From positions 1 through 38,115 of IMG/VR virus record IMGVR_UViG_3300045902_000409: 38,115 nucleotides of DNA; one strand, 5' to 3'. The stretch is from a virus. The position numbers and the translations under genes are program-made. Of the stretch, positions 14,921 through 21,758 are shown one piece after another. The first letter of the stretch is position 1, and every line of letters starts with the position of its first letter. The notes under the pieces were generated by a model. That model ran no database searches, was not told where the DNA came from, and was given only the letters and a program-made list of their open reading frames with translations.

Positions 14921-15508
14921 ATGAAGATATTGGCAATTGACCTATCAACAAAACCAGGGGTGGCTCTTCTTGACGGAGAGCGACCCCTTTTTCATACGAC
15001 ACTATTCAATGACCTAACAAAGCGTGACTTCGGAACTTATCCAGAAAACATGCTCAAGATGACCTATTATGTAATAAACAAGCTTACAAATTTAACACAT
15101 AAATTAATTAGTGAGCACGGCAGACCAGACCTCATAGTCATAGAAGAGACTGTACCTGGTCGAGAAACCTATTCACAAAAACAATTAGAGTGGTTGCATT
15201 TTTGGCTTTGTCAAAAATTAATTGGAGAGTTTCAAATTGTTCCAAAATACATAAGAACTGGTGATTGGCGCAAAACATTAAATATGCGCCTGTCCAAGGA
15301 AGATAAAAAAAATAATCAACTTGTCTCTAAAGGAAAAAAACGAGGCCGCATCGGCAAGAAACATTTGAGCGTCCGAATGGCAAATGCTCGATGGAATTTA
15401 TCCTTAAAAATAAAAGATGAAGATGCGGCAGACGCATTAAATTTAGGACTTGCAGCATATATGGGCGCGCCATTCAGTACAGGAGAAATAATTAAAAAAA
15501 ATAGTTGA
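14921..15508 (+). CDS. RuvC-like Holliday junction resolvase
   Basis: A 195-residue RNase H-fold nuclease. Three acidic blocks match the RuvC family: M-K-I-L-A-I-D-L-S-T-K-P-G (Asp7), L-I-V-I-E-E (Glu75/76), and a C-terminal D-E-D-A-A-D-A-L helix (Asp168, Asp171). A basic insert of Lys/Arg/Gly residues (about 126-148) would contact DNA. It is expected to cut four-way or branched DNA before packaging and during recombination. There is no SD and no promoter at its start, so it is probably translated by coupling to the protease gene two bases upstream. A related DnaQ-unrelated crossover nuclease of pox/phage type is the only alternative. Confidence 0.8.
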   Translation: MKILAIDLSTKPGVALLDGERPLFHTTLFNDLTKRDFGTYPENMLKMTYYVINKLTNLTHKLISEHGRPDLIVIEETVPGRETYSQKQLEWLHFWLCQKLIGEFQIVPKYIRTGDWRKTLNMRLSKEDKKNNQLVSKGKKRGRIGKKHLSVRMANARWNLSLKIKDEDAADALNLGLAAYMGAPFSTGEIIKKNS

Positions 15509-15550
15509 TTGAATCTTCACAAAAAGATATCATCTAAGCGTGGAGGTTCA

Positions 15551-17404
15551 ATGAACGCATCAAACAAGCTACTGTCCGATATCGTCGCTTTTAGAACATA
15601 CGCAAAATTTTTACCAACCAAACAACGCAGAGAATCCCTGGAAGAAACCATTAATAGAACAATGGTCATGCACCTAGACCGATTCCCTAAGCTATCTAAA
15701 GAAATAACTAAGGCTTTTACTAAGGTACATAACCTATCTGTCATGCCTTCCATGAGGACCTTGCAGTTTGCAGGCGACGCTATTCTGAAAAACAATGCGC
15801 GAGGATATAACTGCTCCTTTGCACCCATTAGCGACATTCGAGTCTTTTCGGAAGGGCTCTTTGTCATGCTAAGTGGATGTGGCTTTGGATATTCAGTACA
15901 AAAGCACAACATTGAAAAGTTGCCAAAAGTGGGAAGAACTAAAGAAGAAAATATTTTTATAGTGCATGACAGCATTATGGGCTGGGCCCAGGCTCTTGAG
16001 GCTCTGATGTCGGCCTACTTTAATAGCAGCATCCGTCCTGTGTTTGATTTTTCAAATATCCGCCCTAAAGGTAGTTACCTCGTAACAACGGGAGCAAGAG
16101 CGCCAGGTCCCGAACCATTAAAAAAGATGCTTGAGCAGGTTGAAGAAAAGTTAAAGACTGCCAGGGATAGGAAATTAACCTCACTAGAGGTTCACGACAT
16201 AATGTGCATAATAGCTCAATCTGTATTGTCTGGCGGAATTAGACGTGCAGCTATGATTGTGCTATTTGATCGTGACGATACTGAAATGCTTAAATGCAAA
16301 TCTGGAGAATGGTGGATCAAGTACCCCTATAGAGCTAGAGCTAACAATAGTGCGGTGCTTCCAAGAAATGAAGTATCTAAAGAAGAGTTTTATGAGATAT
16401 TCAAGATGACTCAAGAAAGTGGTGCCGGAGAACCAGGTTTTTTCTGGACCAACGACATAAACATGGGCACGAACCCTTGCTGCGAAATTGCGCTCAATCC
16501 ATTCCAGTTTTGCAATCTTAGTACAATCAATCAGACAGGGATTACTTCCAAAAAAGAGTTTCTAAGTAGAATATATTCCGCCTCCCTATTGGGGACGCTA
16601 CAGGCTTCGTATACGGATTTTCCTTATTTAAGGGATATTTGGAGACAGACCACGGAAGCCGAGGCATTGCTAGGGGTCTCTTCTACAGGTATTGCAGACG
16701 CCGCTAACCTCATAACTGAAGATTGGCTTCAAGAAGGTGCCAAGCTGGCTCTTGATGTCAATGAAAAATATGCTAAAAAACTGGGCATTAATCCAGCAGC
16801 CAGAGTTACTGCTATTAAACCGGAGGGGACCTCATCAACCGTACTAATGTCCAGCTCAGGTATTCACGATAGGCATGCCCCCTTCTATCTTCGAAGAATT
16901 AGGATGAATAAGGACGATCCATTAACCATGTACCTAAAGCACACAATACCTGAACTCGTAGAGGACGATCTTTTTGATGCAGGCGGTGCAGTAGTAACAA
17001 TACCGCAAGAATCTCCTAACGGGGCGCTACTGAGGAACAACACGTCGGCAATTGACCTACTGAATCGAGCAATAAAATATAATCAAAACTGGGTAGCGCC
17101 AGGGCATAGATCTGGCAAAAACATGCACAACGTATCCTGCACTGTGTCGGTTAAAGATCATGAATGGAGCGCATTATGCGACGCAATGTGGCAACAAAAG
17201 GATCTGTACACAGGAATATCTTTACTTCCGTACGACGGGGGTACATATCAGCAAGCACCTTTTGAGGAATGTACAAAAGAAGTGTTTGACAGTTTGAGTT
17301 TATTAGTTAAGAATATTGACTTAAGAGAAGTAAAAGAAGAGCAAGACAACACAGCTAGAATGGATGCTCCAGCATGTGCTGGAGGTTTATGTGAAATTAT
17401 ATGA
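15551..17404 (+). CDS. nrdJ: Class II (B12-dependent) ribonucleotide reductase
   Basis: A 617-residue monomeric-type reductase making deoxyribonucleotides with adenosylcobalamin. ATG 15551 has GGAGG 4 bases upstream; a TTG 14 codons earlier does not. Active-site residues: Cys88 (N-C-S-F), Asn308/Cys310/Glu312 in N-P-C-C-E-I, Cys321 in F-C-N-L, and the C-terminal redox pair C-A-G-G-L-C (609, 614). The 310-321 spacing of 11 equals Cys408-Cys419 of the Lactobacillus leichmannii enzyme. The interval from the first redox Cys to the radical Cys is about 67 residues shorter than in that 739-residue enzyme, so the allosteric/insertion part is reduced. It needs no second subunit, but depends on host cobalamin and a thiol reductant. 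Confidence 0.92.
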   Translation: MNASNKLLSDIVAFRTYAKFLPTKQRRESLEETINRTMVMHLDRFPKLSKEITKAFTKVHNLSVMPSMRTLQFAGDAILKNNARGYNCSFAPISDIRVFSEGLFVMLSGCGFGYSVQKHNIEKLPKVGRTKEENIFIVHDSIMGWAQALEALMSAYFNSSIRPVFDFSNIRPKGSYLVTTGARAPGPEPLKKMLEQVEEKLKTARDRKLTSLEVHDIMCIIAQSVLSGGIRRAAMIVLFDRDDTEMLKCKSGEWWIKYPYRARANNSAVLPRNEVSKEEFYEIFKMTQESGAGEPGFFWTNDINMGTNPCCEIALNPFQFCNLSTINQTGITSKKEFLSRIYSASLLGTLQASYTDFPYLRDIWRQTTEAEALLGVSSTGIADAANLITEDWLQEGAKLALDVNEKYAKKLGINPAARVTAIKPEGTSSTVLMSSSGIHDRHAPFYLRRIRMNKDDPLTMYLKHTIPELVEDDLFDAGGAVVTIPQESPNGALLRNNTSAIDLLNRAIKYNQNWVAPGHRSGKNMHNVSCTVSVKDHEWSALCDAMWQQKDLYTGISLLPYDGGTYQQAPFEECTKEVFDSLSLLVKNIDLREVKEEQDNTARMDAPACAGGLCEII

Positions 17405-17688
17405 AGTTTTCTGATTACAACATAGAAAGGATTAGAGGGACTGGTCTAAGGACGGATATTCGCTCAATCTTTAACAGCAATTATCTTTGGACCGAGCTAT
17501 ATGAGGAGTGCGACGATCCTGCGCTAACGGAATGGGAGCTGGATTTTAAAGCCCGCAAAAAACCATATCATTTTGTAGAGGCTGTAGATAAAAAAACAGG
17601 AAACATATACTACTGCATTCTAGTTGAGGAAATCCCTTATGGCCGAAAAGCAAAGAATAAAAAAAATCAGAGCGGAAATCAGGCATGA
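17401..17688 (+). CDS. Hypothetical protein, 95 residues
   Basis: A small soluble protein whose ATG overlaps the nrdJ stop (ATATGA). It begins with an Arg-rich stretch (I-E-R-I-R-G-T-G-L-R), has an acidic centre (E-E-C-D-D-P) and a strand pair around Y-H-F-V-E-A-V-D-K-K-T-G-N-I-Y-Y-C, then a Lys-rich tail. No family is recognised. Position after nrdJ suggests co-expression, not necessarily related function. Its end overlaps the next gene by 50 bases. Confidence 0.55.
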   Translation: MKFSDYNIERIRGTGLRTDIRSIFNSNYLWTELYEECDDPALTEWELDFKARKKPYHFVEAVDKKTGNIYYCILVEEIPYGRKAKNKKNQSGNQA

Positions 17689-17884
17689 AAAAAACAAACT
17701 CCGCTCTGGAAGTAACACTGGAGACGATATATGGATAGCCAACATGATAAAACTTTTGAGGGAACAAAAAGCCCTTCAAAGCGACGACGCAGAAAAAGAT
17801 CCGTTCAGCCTGTCGCTCTTAGGCTACCCAGCGATAATGCTCCTGGTCGCCATATGGATATCAATGCGAATCTACAACCAGTAA
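17639..17884 (+). CDS. Small C-tail-anchored membrane protein
   Basis: An 81-residue protein. ATG 17639 follows TTGAGGA; the first 45 residues are basic and helical (E-K-Q-R-I-K-K-I-R-A-E-I), and the last 20 form one transmembrane helix (Y-P-A-I-M-L-L-V-A-I-W-I-S-M) near the very end, so the bulk should face the cytoplasm. It overlaps the previous gene by 50 bases and the next frame by up to 154. No family is recognised. Confidence 0.5.
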   Translation: MAEKQRIKKIRAEIRHEKNKLRSGSNTGDDIWIANMIKLLREQKALQSDDAEKDPFSLSLLGYPAIMLLVAIWISMRIYNQ

Positions 17885-18333
17885 ATGATTTTGTAATTCT
17901 GCACAGAATAGGGGAGATATTGATTGGTCTCATGGGGAAAACTTTGGCCAAATCTGCCAAATACCCTAAAGAAGCTGAAATAGTGAATGAAGCTCTTCAG
18001 AGTTTTATTAATCGTAAGTTGAAGGAAATATACGGGTTTCCTGAAATACCCGCAAAAGAAGAAACTCCAGTAACCAAGGAAGAAGCGATGCGTATGGTCA
18101 AGGAAGCGATTAATAAGGTCAAGGGAAAGGCGAGCGCCGCCCCCAAGCAGTCGCCCCCGGCCTCGTATGTTTCCGATACATATGTCAATCCACCAGAAAC
18201 TCCGTCGGTAGATAACTACAATCCTCACTCTTTTATTAATAGGAGAATGGCAGACGATAGCCTTGATTCGGGTCGGGGCGATTTTTCTAGTGGACAAATT
18301 ACCGATCTTGCACAAAGATTACTTAAGGGTTAG
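17731..18333 (+). CDS. Hypothetical protein, up to 200 residues
   Basis: The ATG at 17731 has GGAGA 6 bases upstream but makes a 154-base overlap with the membrane protein, and its first 41 residues are Arg/Lys-rich and look like an out-of-frame reading. An ATG at 17854 (159 residues) reduces the overlap to 31 bases but has no good SD; the true start is undecided. The common part has a helix (V-I-L-H-R-I-G-E-I-L-I), a second helix with N-E-A-L-Q-S-F-I, a Pro/Ala-rich linker and a polar tail ending in D-L-A-Q-R-L-L-K-G. Its place just before the DnaB-type helicase makes a helicase-loader-like role conceivable but unproven. Confidence 0.5.
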   Translation: MDSQHDKTFEGTKSPSKRRRRKRSVQPVALRLPSDNAPGRHMDINANLQPVNDFVILHRIGEILIGLMGKTLAKSAKYPKEAEIVNEALQSFINRKLKEIYGFPEIPAKEETPVTKEEAMRMVKEAINKVKGKASAAPKQSPPASYVSDTYVNPPETPSVDNYNPHSFINRRMADDSLDSGRGDFSSGQITDLAQRLLKG

Positions 18334-18356
18334 TTTCACAAATAGTAGGAGTTTTC

Positions 18357-19799
18357 GTGAATAGGCCAGCACACCTAACGGCAGTAGAGAAGACGGACTT
18401 TGAATTTGGAAGAGACTATAGACTGGCACTAATCAAGGCCATGTGGGAGTCTCCAGAAAAACTACTCATATCTGCAAGAGACTTCGATTCTAAATTACTA
18501 GAAGACCAAAATATGGCCTTCTTGTTTGACTTCATAAAGAGATTCGCTGAAGGCTCGGGACAGGCACCTACCAGAGCTACAATAGTTGCATATATTCAGG
18601 ACGTAGCCAAGTCGGACTTTACTCAAAAAACTAGACTTCTTGACCTGTTATCGGAAATTGAAAATTGCCAAATTCAGACCCAATATGCAGTAGATAGGTT
18701 TAAAAAATTTGCTATCCGCCAAAAATTGCGCAAGGGCTTTAAGGAAATAATCTCCTCTGGCGAAGATTTGAGGCCCGAAAGAGTTTCATCCAGTCTTTCT
18801 GCACTGTTAAAAGACATACAAGATATCCATAACAATGACCACACGTATAACCCATTAGACCTTAATAAAAACAATGTCTTAAGTTCTTTATCGAGAATAT
18901 ACTTAAATAGGCAAAATCCAATCCGTTGCGGAGTGAAGGCTATCGACGATGCCTTGGGTGGTGGTTTTCAAAAAGCCGGTCTTTATTTTTTCATAGGCGG
19001 TGCAGGTACTATGAAGTCCATGACCATGATGAATATTACTTACGAGGCGGTCAGGGCAGGGAAAAAAGTGGCGTATGTGGATATGGAAAACGGCAACGAC
19101 AATCTGCTTGTTAGGTTCATAGTCAGATTTTCTGGACTAACTAATAAAACCGTGCTCTATAATATGGACGCATGGACACAAGAACAGCAAGACGCCATAC
19201 TCCAAGCCGAAGAGACCCTGAAGCGCCAAGTTAATTTTCTTAACTTTTCCATTACGGGCAAGAACAAAATCGAGGACTTAGATGCTTTTATTGAAGCATC
19301 GCGTAAAGATATGCCATTTGACTTGCTCATTATAGATTCACCTAGGAATATGCATTCTTATGATTCAGCCGGGCTGAAGTCCATGCACGAAAGAGAAGCG
19401 ATTATTTACCATAAGATAAAAGGAATGGCGTCCAAGTACCAGGTCCCTATAGTCTGCCCATTGCAATTTAATAGAGAAGGAAATAGAAAATCAAGAAATT
19501 CCAATGAAAGCGCCGATAGGCAGGATGTGGCTGGTACTTTTGAAGCTATTAACTTGGCCGACATGGTAGTCCTTTTGAAGAAAGTTACGGACGATCAGTC
19601 ATCAGGTAGAGGTAGCTGGATAGTATGGCATGTTGACAAGATTAGGAGCGGAGACAAGGATAACATTAAGGTAGCCTGCCGATCAGACCTATCAAGACTC
19701 ATTACTCACTCCCCAGATTTGCCGCAGCAAGTCGTATTAGGTAAGTCCCTAGACGATATAATGAATGAAATAGCCATGTTAGATAGGGATAATAGATGA
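18357..19799 (+). CDS. dnaB: DnaB-type replicative helicase
   Basis: A 480-residue hexameric 5'-3' helicase that unwinds DNA ahead of the polymerase. GTG start with AGGAG upstream. Residues 1-155 are a helical N-terminal domain; from about 185 a RecA-fold motor with C-G-V-K-A-I-D-D-A-L-G-G-G-F (the usual DnaB lead-in), Walker A G-G-A-G-T-M-K-S (214-221), D-M-E-N (catalytic Glu region, about 242-245), Walker B L-L-I-I-D-S (Asp327), and P-L-Q-F-N-R-E (motif H4-like). The P-loop Gly before Lys is Met, which is atypical. No separate DnaG primase is recognised in the window. Confidence 0.88.
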   Translation: MNRPAHLTAVEKTDFEFGRDYRLALIKAMWESPEKLLISARDFDSKLLEDQNMAFLFDFIKRFAEGSGQAPTRATIVAYIQDVAKSDFTQKTRLLDLLSEIENCQIQTQYAVDRFKKFAIRQKLRKGFKEIISSGEDLRPERVSSSLSALLKDIQDIHNNDHTYNPLDLNKNNVLSSLSRIYLNRQNPIRCGVKAIDDALGGGFQKAGLYFFIGGAGTMKSMTMMNITYEAVRAGKKVAYVDMENGNDNLLVRFIVRFSGLTNKTVLYNMDAWTQEQQDAILQAEETLKRQVNFLNFSITGKNKIEDLDAFIEASRKDMPFDLLIIDSPRNMHSYDSAGLKSMHEREAIIYHKIKGMASKYQVPIVCPLQFNREGNRKSRNSNESADRQDVAGTFEAINLADMVVLLKKVTDDQSSGRGSWIVWHVDKIRSGDKDNIKVACRSDLSRLITHSPDLPQQVVLGKSLDDIMNEIAMLDRDNR

Positions 19800-19808
19800 C
19801 GGTATTTT

Positions 19809-20321
19809 ATGCGGCGCAGCAAAAAAAATAATAAAAAAGCCTCTCCGCGAGTGCCATTGCAGAGCCTTGAGGAAAAAGTGACCTTTCTGACACTTGAAGA
19901 GTACGAGGCTATACAATCAGCTATTGACCTAGGCCAAAACGATCTTGATTTTTATGCAGTGTGTTTTGACGATGGAGAAGGCTTTAGACCCATAACAAAG
20001 ACTATTGTATGTGCATATAGTAATAATAAAGCGGCAATATTTCCATTATTTCAGATGCCTGGGTCGGCAGAAGCATTTGCTAGAGACCGTCGAATATACC
20101 TAAAGAATAAGATATCGGCCAACAAATTAACCAAGTTTAAGGTAGTTAGAGGCTCATTAGAGGACTTCAGAACGGTAATGCAGTACATAACGTCGAAAGA
20201 TTTGAAATTTAATCTTCAAATAAGCATGGCAATTGTATGGCCCCATCAAATCAAGCATTTAGATGGACATACAGAGGAATTACAGGTCTTAGATATTATA
20301 GATCAATTGCACTTGAACTAG
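19809..20321 (+). CDS. Hypothetical protein, 170 residues
   Basis: A soluble protein with a basic N-terminus (M-R-R-S-K-K-N-N-K-K), then mixed alpha/beta sequence with D-F-Y-A-V-C-F-D-D-G-E-G-F and a region rich in Lys/Arg (about 95-115). No Cys cluster, membrane helix or known motif. It starts 9 bases after the helicase and ends just before a terminator-like hairpin, so it closes this transcription segment. SD is poor. Confidence 0.5.
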   Translation: MRRSKKNNKKASPRVPLQSLEEKVTFLTLEEYEAIQSAIDLGQNDLDFYAVCFDDGEGFRPITKTIVCAYSNNKAAIFPLFQMPGSAEAFARDRRIYLKNKISANKLTKFKVVRGSLEDFRTVMQYITSKDLKFNLQISMAIVWPHQIKHLDGHTEELQVLDIIDQLHLN

Positions 20322-20341
20322 CCTTAGTTTGGCTGTAAACT
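20313..20341 (+). promoter_or_regulatory. Candidate leaderless promoter for gp47 gene
   Basis: TTGAAC (20313-20318), 17-base spacer, TAAACT (20336-20341), then AATTTT and the ATG at 20348. Each hexamer matches 4 of 6, but the spacer and the 6-base gap to the ATG equal those of the promoters at 12332 and 37353, and the -10 with its preceding TG (TGTAAACT) is identical to the one at 37353. No SD is present. Confidence 0.45.
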
Positions 20342-20347
20342 AATTTT
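20324..20347 (+). terminator. Terminator-like hairpin before gp47 gene
   Basis: A 7-bp stem TTAGTTT/AAACTAA (20324-20330 and 20337-20343) with loop GGCTGT, followed by TTTT (20344-20347) and immediately the ATG. AT-rich and short, so termination would be partial. Its right arm contains the -10 of the promoter candidate. Confidence 0.4.
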
Positions 20348-21199
20348 ATGAAATACTTAGTAATCGGAGATCCTCACCTAAAACTAGATAATTTGGAATC
20401 TGTAGGCAAACTTATGCTAGCTTACAGGGATTTTGCCAAGTCCGAGGGATTAAGAATAATCTTTTTGGGTGACTTATATCATACTCATGCCATGGTTCGT
20501 TCAGAAGTGCATCAATTTTGGTTCGATTATTTTAATCATGGCCATCACTTTAGTGGAAAGCCATTTGTAATTATTGGAAATCACGACATGGCCAATCAAG
20601 TCCTTCATGCCATGGAGTCAGAGAGCCCCATTAAGACCCTGCCCAATATTGTGCCGGTAGCGAGCCTAACGTGCTTCGAAAATATCTACCTGGCTCCCTA
20701 TTGCCACACCCCAGAAATGTTTCACAAAGAATTGGGTGTCAACCCAAAGGGCATTTTATTGTGTCATCAGGAATTTGCAGGCTTTCGCTATGAGACAGGG
20801 ATGGAAACCTCTCCAAATGCCTACAGCCCCGCATATCTTAAGGCATTTGATTTGGTATTGTCGGGACACATACACAAGCATCAAATAGCTAATAATGTAC
20901 ATTATGTAGGCGCCCCGTATCATCAAAAAAAATCTGATTGGCAAAATCCACGACACGTCGCCATACTAAATGCTGCAACTGCTTCCATTGAGTATATTTC
21001 GCCATTTCTAGATATCTCGCCCCTTGTCCCGCCCCCAGCGCCTACAGATAAAGCAGCTGCCCCGGAAGTTCGCAAAGTGAATAATTTCCAAAACCTAGAC
21101 GAGATAGTTGATTTTGTGATACAAAGTAAGTACGACAATGAACAAGAAAGAAGACAATACAAAGAACTTGCCCGAAAGTACCTTTCAGGGACTTCCTGA
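20348..21199 (+). CDS. SbcD/Mre11-like nuclease (T4 gp47 type)
   Basis: A 283-residue calcineurin-fold nuclease, the partner of the SbcC-like ATPase at 12332; together they resect double-strand ends. Phosphoesterase motifs in order: G-D-P-H-L (Asp8, His10), G-D-L-Y-H (Asp42), G-N-H-D (Asn78, His79), L-C-H-Q-E (about 158-162) and S-G-H-I-H-K-H. Residues 1-215 are the catalytic domain; the short C-terminal helix (about 240-283) would bind the coiled-coil base of the ATPase. There is no SD; a hairpin and promoter-like element lie directly before the ATG. Its last 62 bases overlap the terminase small subunit gene. Confidence 0.9.
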   Translation: MKYLVIGDPHLKLDNLESVGKLMLAYRDFAKSEGLRIIFLGDLYHTHAMVRSEVHQFWFDYFNHGHHFSGKPFVIIGNHDMANQVLHAMESESPIKTLPNIVPVASLTCFENIYLAPYCHTPEMFHKELGVNPKGILLCHQEFAGFRYETGMETSPNAYSPAYLKAFDLVLSGHIHKHQIANNVHYVGAPYHQKKSDWQNPRHVAILNAATASIEYISPFLDISPLVPPPAPTDKAAAPEVRKVNNFQNLDEIVDFVIQSKYDNEQERRQYKELARKYLSGTS

Positions 21200-21758
21200 C
21201 GCTACTTCTGAACAAAACACTCTTTTGTTTCAAAGGATTGAAGGAGGGATTAGGCCGATCTCTGCCGAACTATCTACAAAATGGTACGAGCTGTACTTGG
21301 CCGGATATGATTACGCAGAGATACAGAAAACCTATCCAGCATATAATTTAGCGGACGTGCTCTGGTGCGCCTGGAAGTACGGTTGGTTTGATAAGAAAAA
21401 TGACTATACCAGGGCCCTACAGAACAGGGTTGCAGAGCGTATGGCACAGGTCCGTTTCGAGATAGCTGACCATGTATTGGACCTTATGAAGGTTCATGAC
21501 GTAATGAATAAGGATGCGGTTAAAAAATATATTGCCGATCCCGAAAACAACCCTTTACCTCCCTCAGCCATAAAGGGCACCAAACAGTTTAAAGACTTAA
21601 TTGATGTACTAGAAAAGATAACTACCTTGGGGCAGCCTATTAAGCACGAAGTAGAGGTATTGCACACAGGAGAAGTCAACGTCGCTGGACCTAAACAAAA
21701 GGCCATTATTCTGGCAGAACTAGCCAAAGAAGTTGACGACATGACTGAAGATGAGTAG
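21138..21758 (+). CDS. Terminase small subunit (putative)
   Basis: A 206-residue protein directly before, and overlapping by 8 bases, the large terminase gene, the standard place for the DNA-recognition subunit. Residues about 45-80 read as a helix-turn-helix unit (W-Y-E-L-Y-L-A-G-Y-D-Y-A-E-I-Q-K) as in small terminases; a helical region (about 90-175) would form the oligomer ring and the acidic tail would contact the large subunit. The role would be to bind viral DNA at the packaging start and load the motor. The call rests mostly on position and the helix-turn-helix. It starts inside the gp47 gene with a weak SD. Confidence 0.65.
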   Translation: MNKKEDNTKNLPESTFQGLPDATSEQNTLLFQRIEGGIRPISAELSTKWYELYLAGYDYAEIQKTYPAYNLADVLWCAWKYGWFDKKNDYTRALQNRVAERMAQVRFEIADHVLDLMKVHDVMNKDAVKKYIADPENNPLPPSAIKGTKQFKDLIDVLEKITTLGQPIKHEVEVLHTGEVNVAGPKQKAIILAELAKEVDDMTEDE

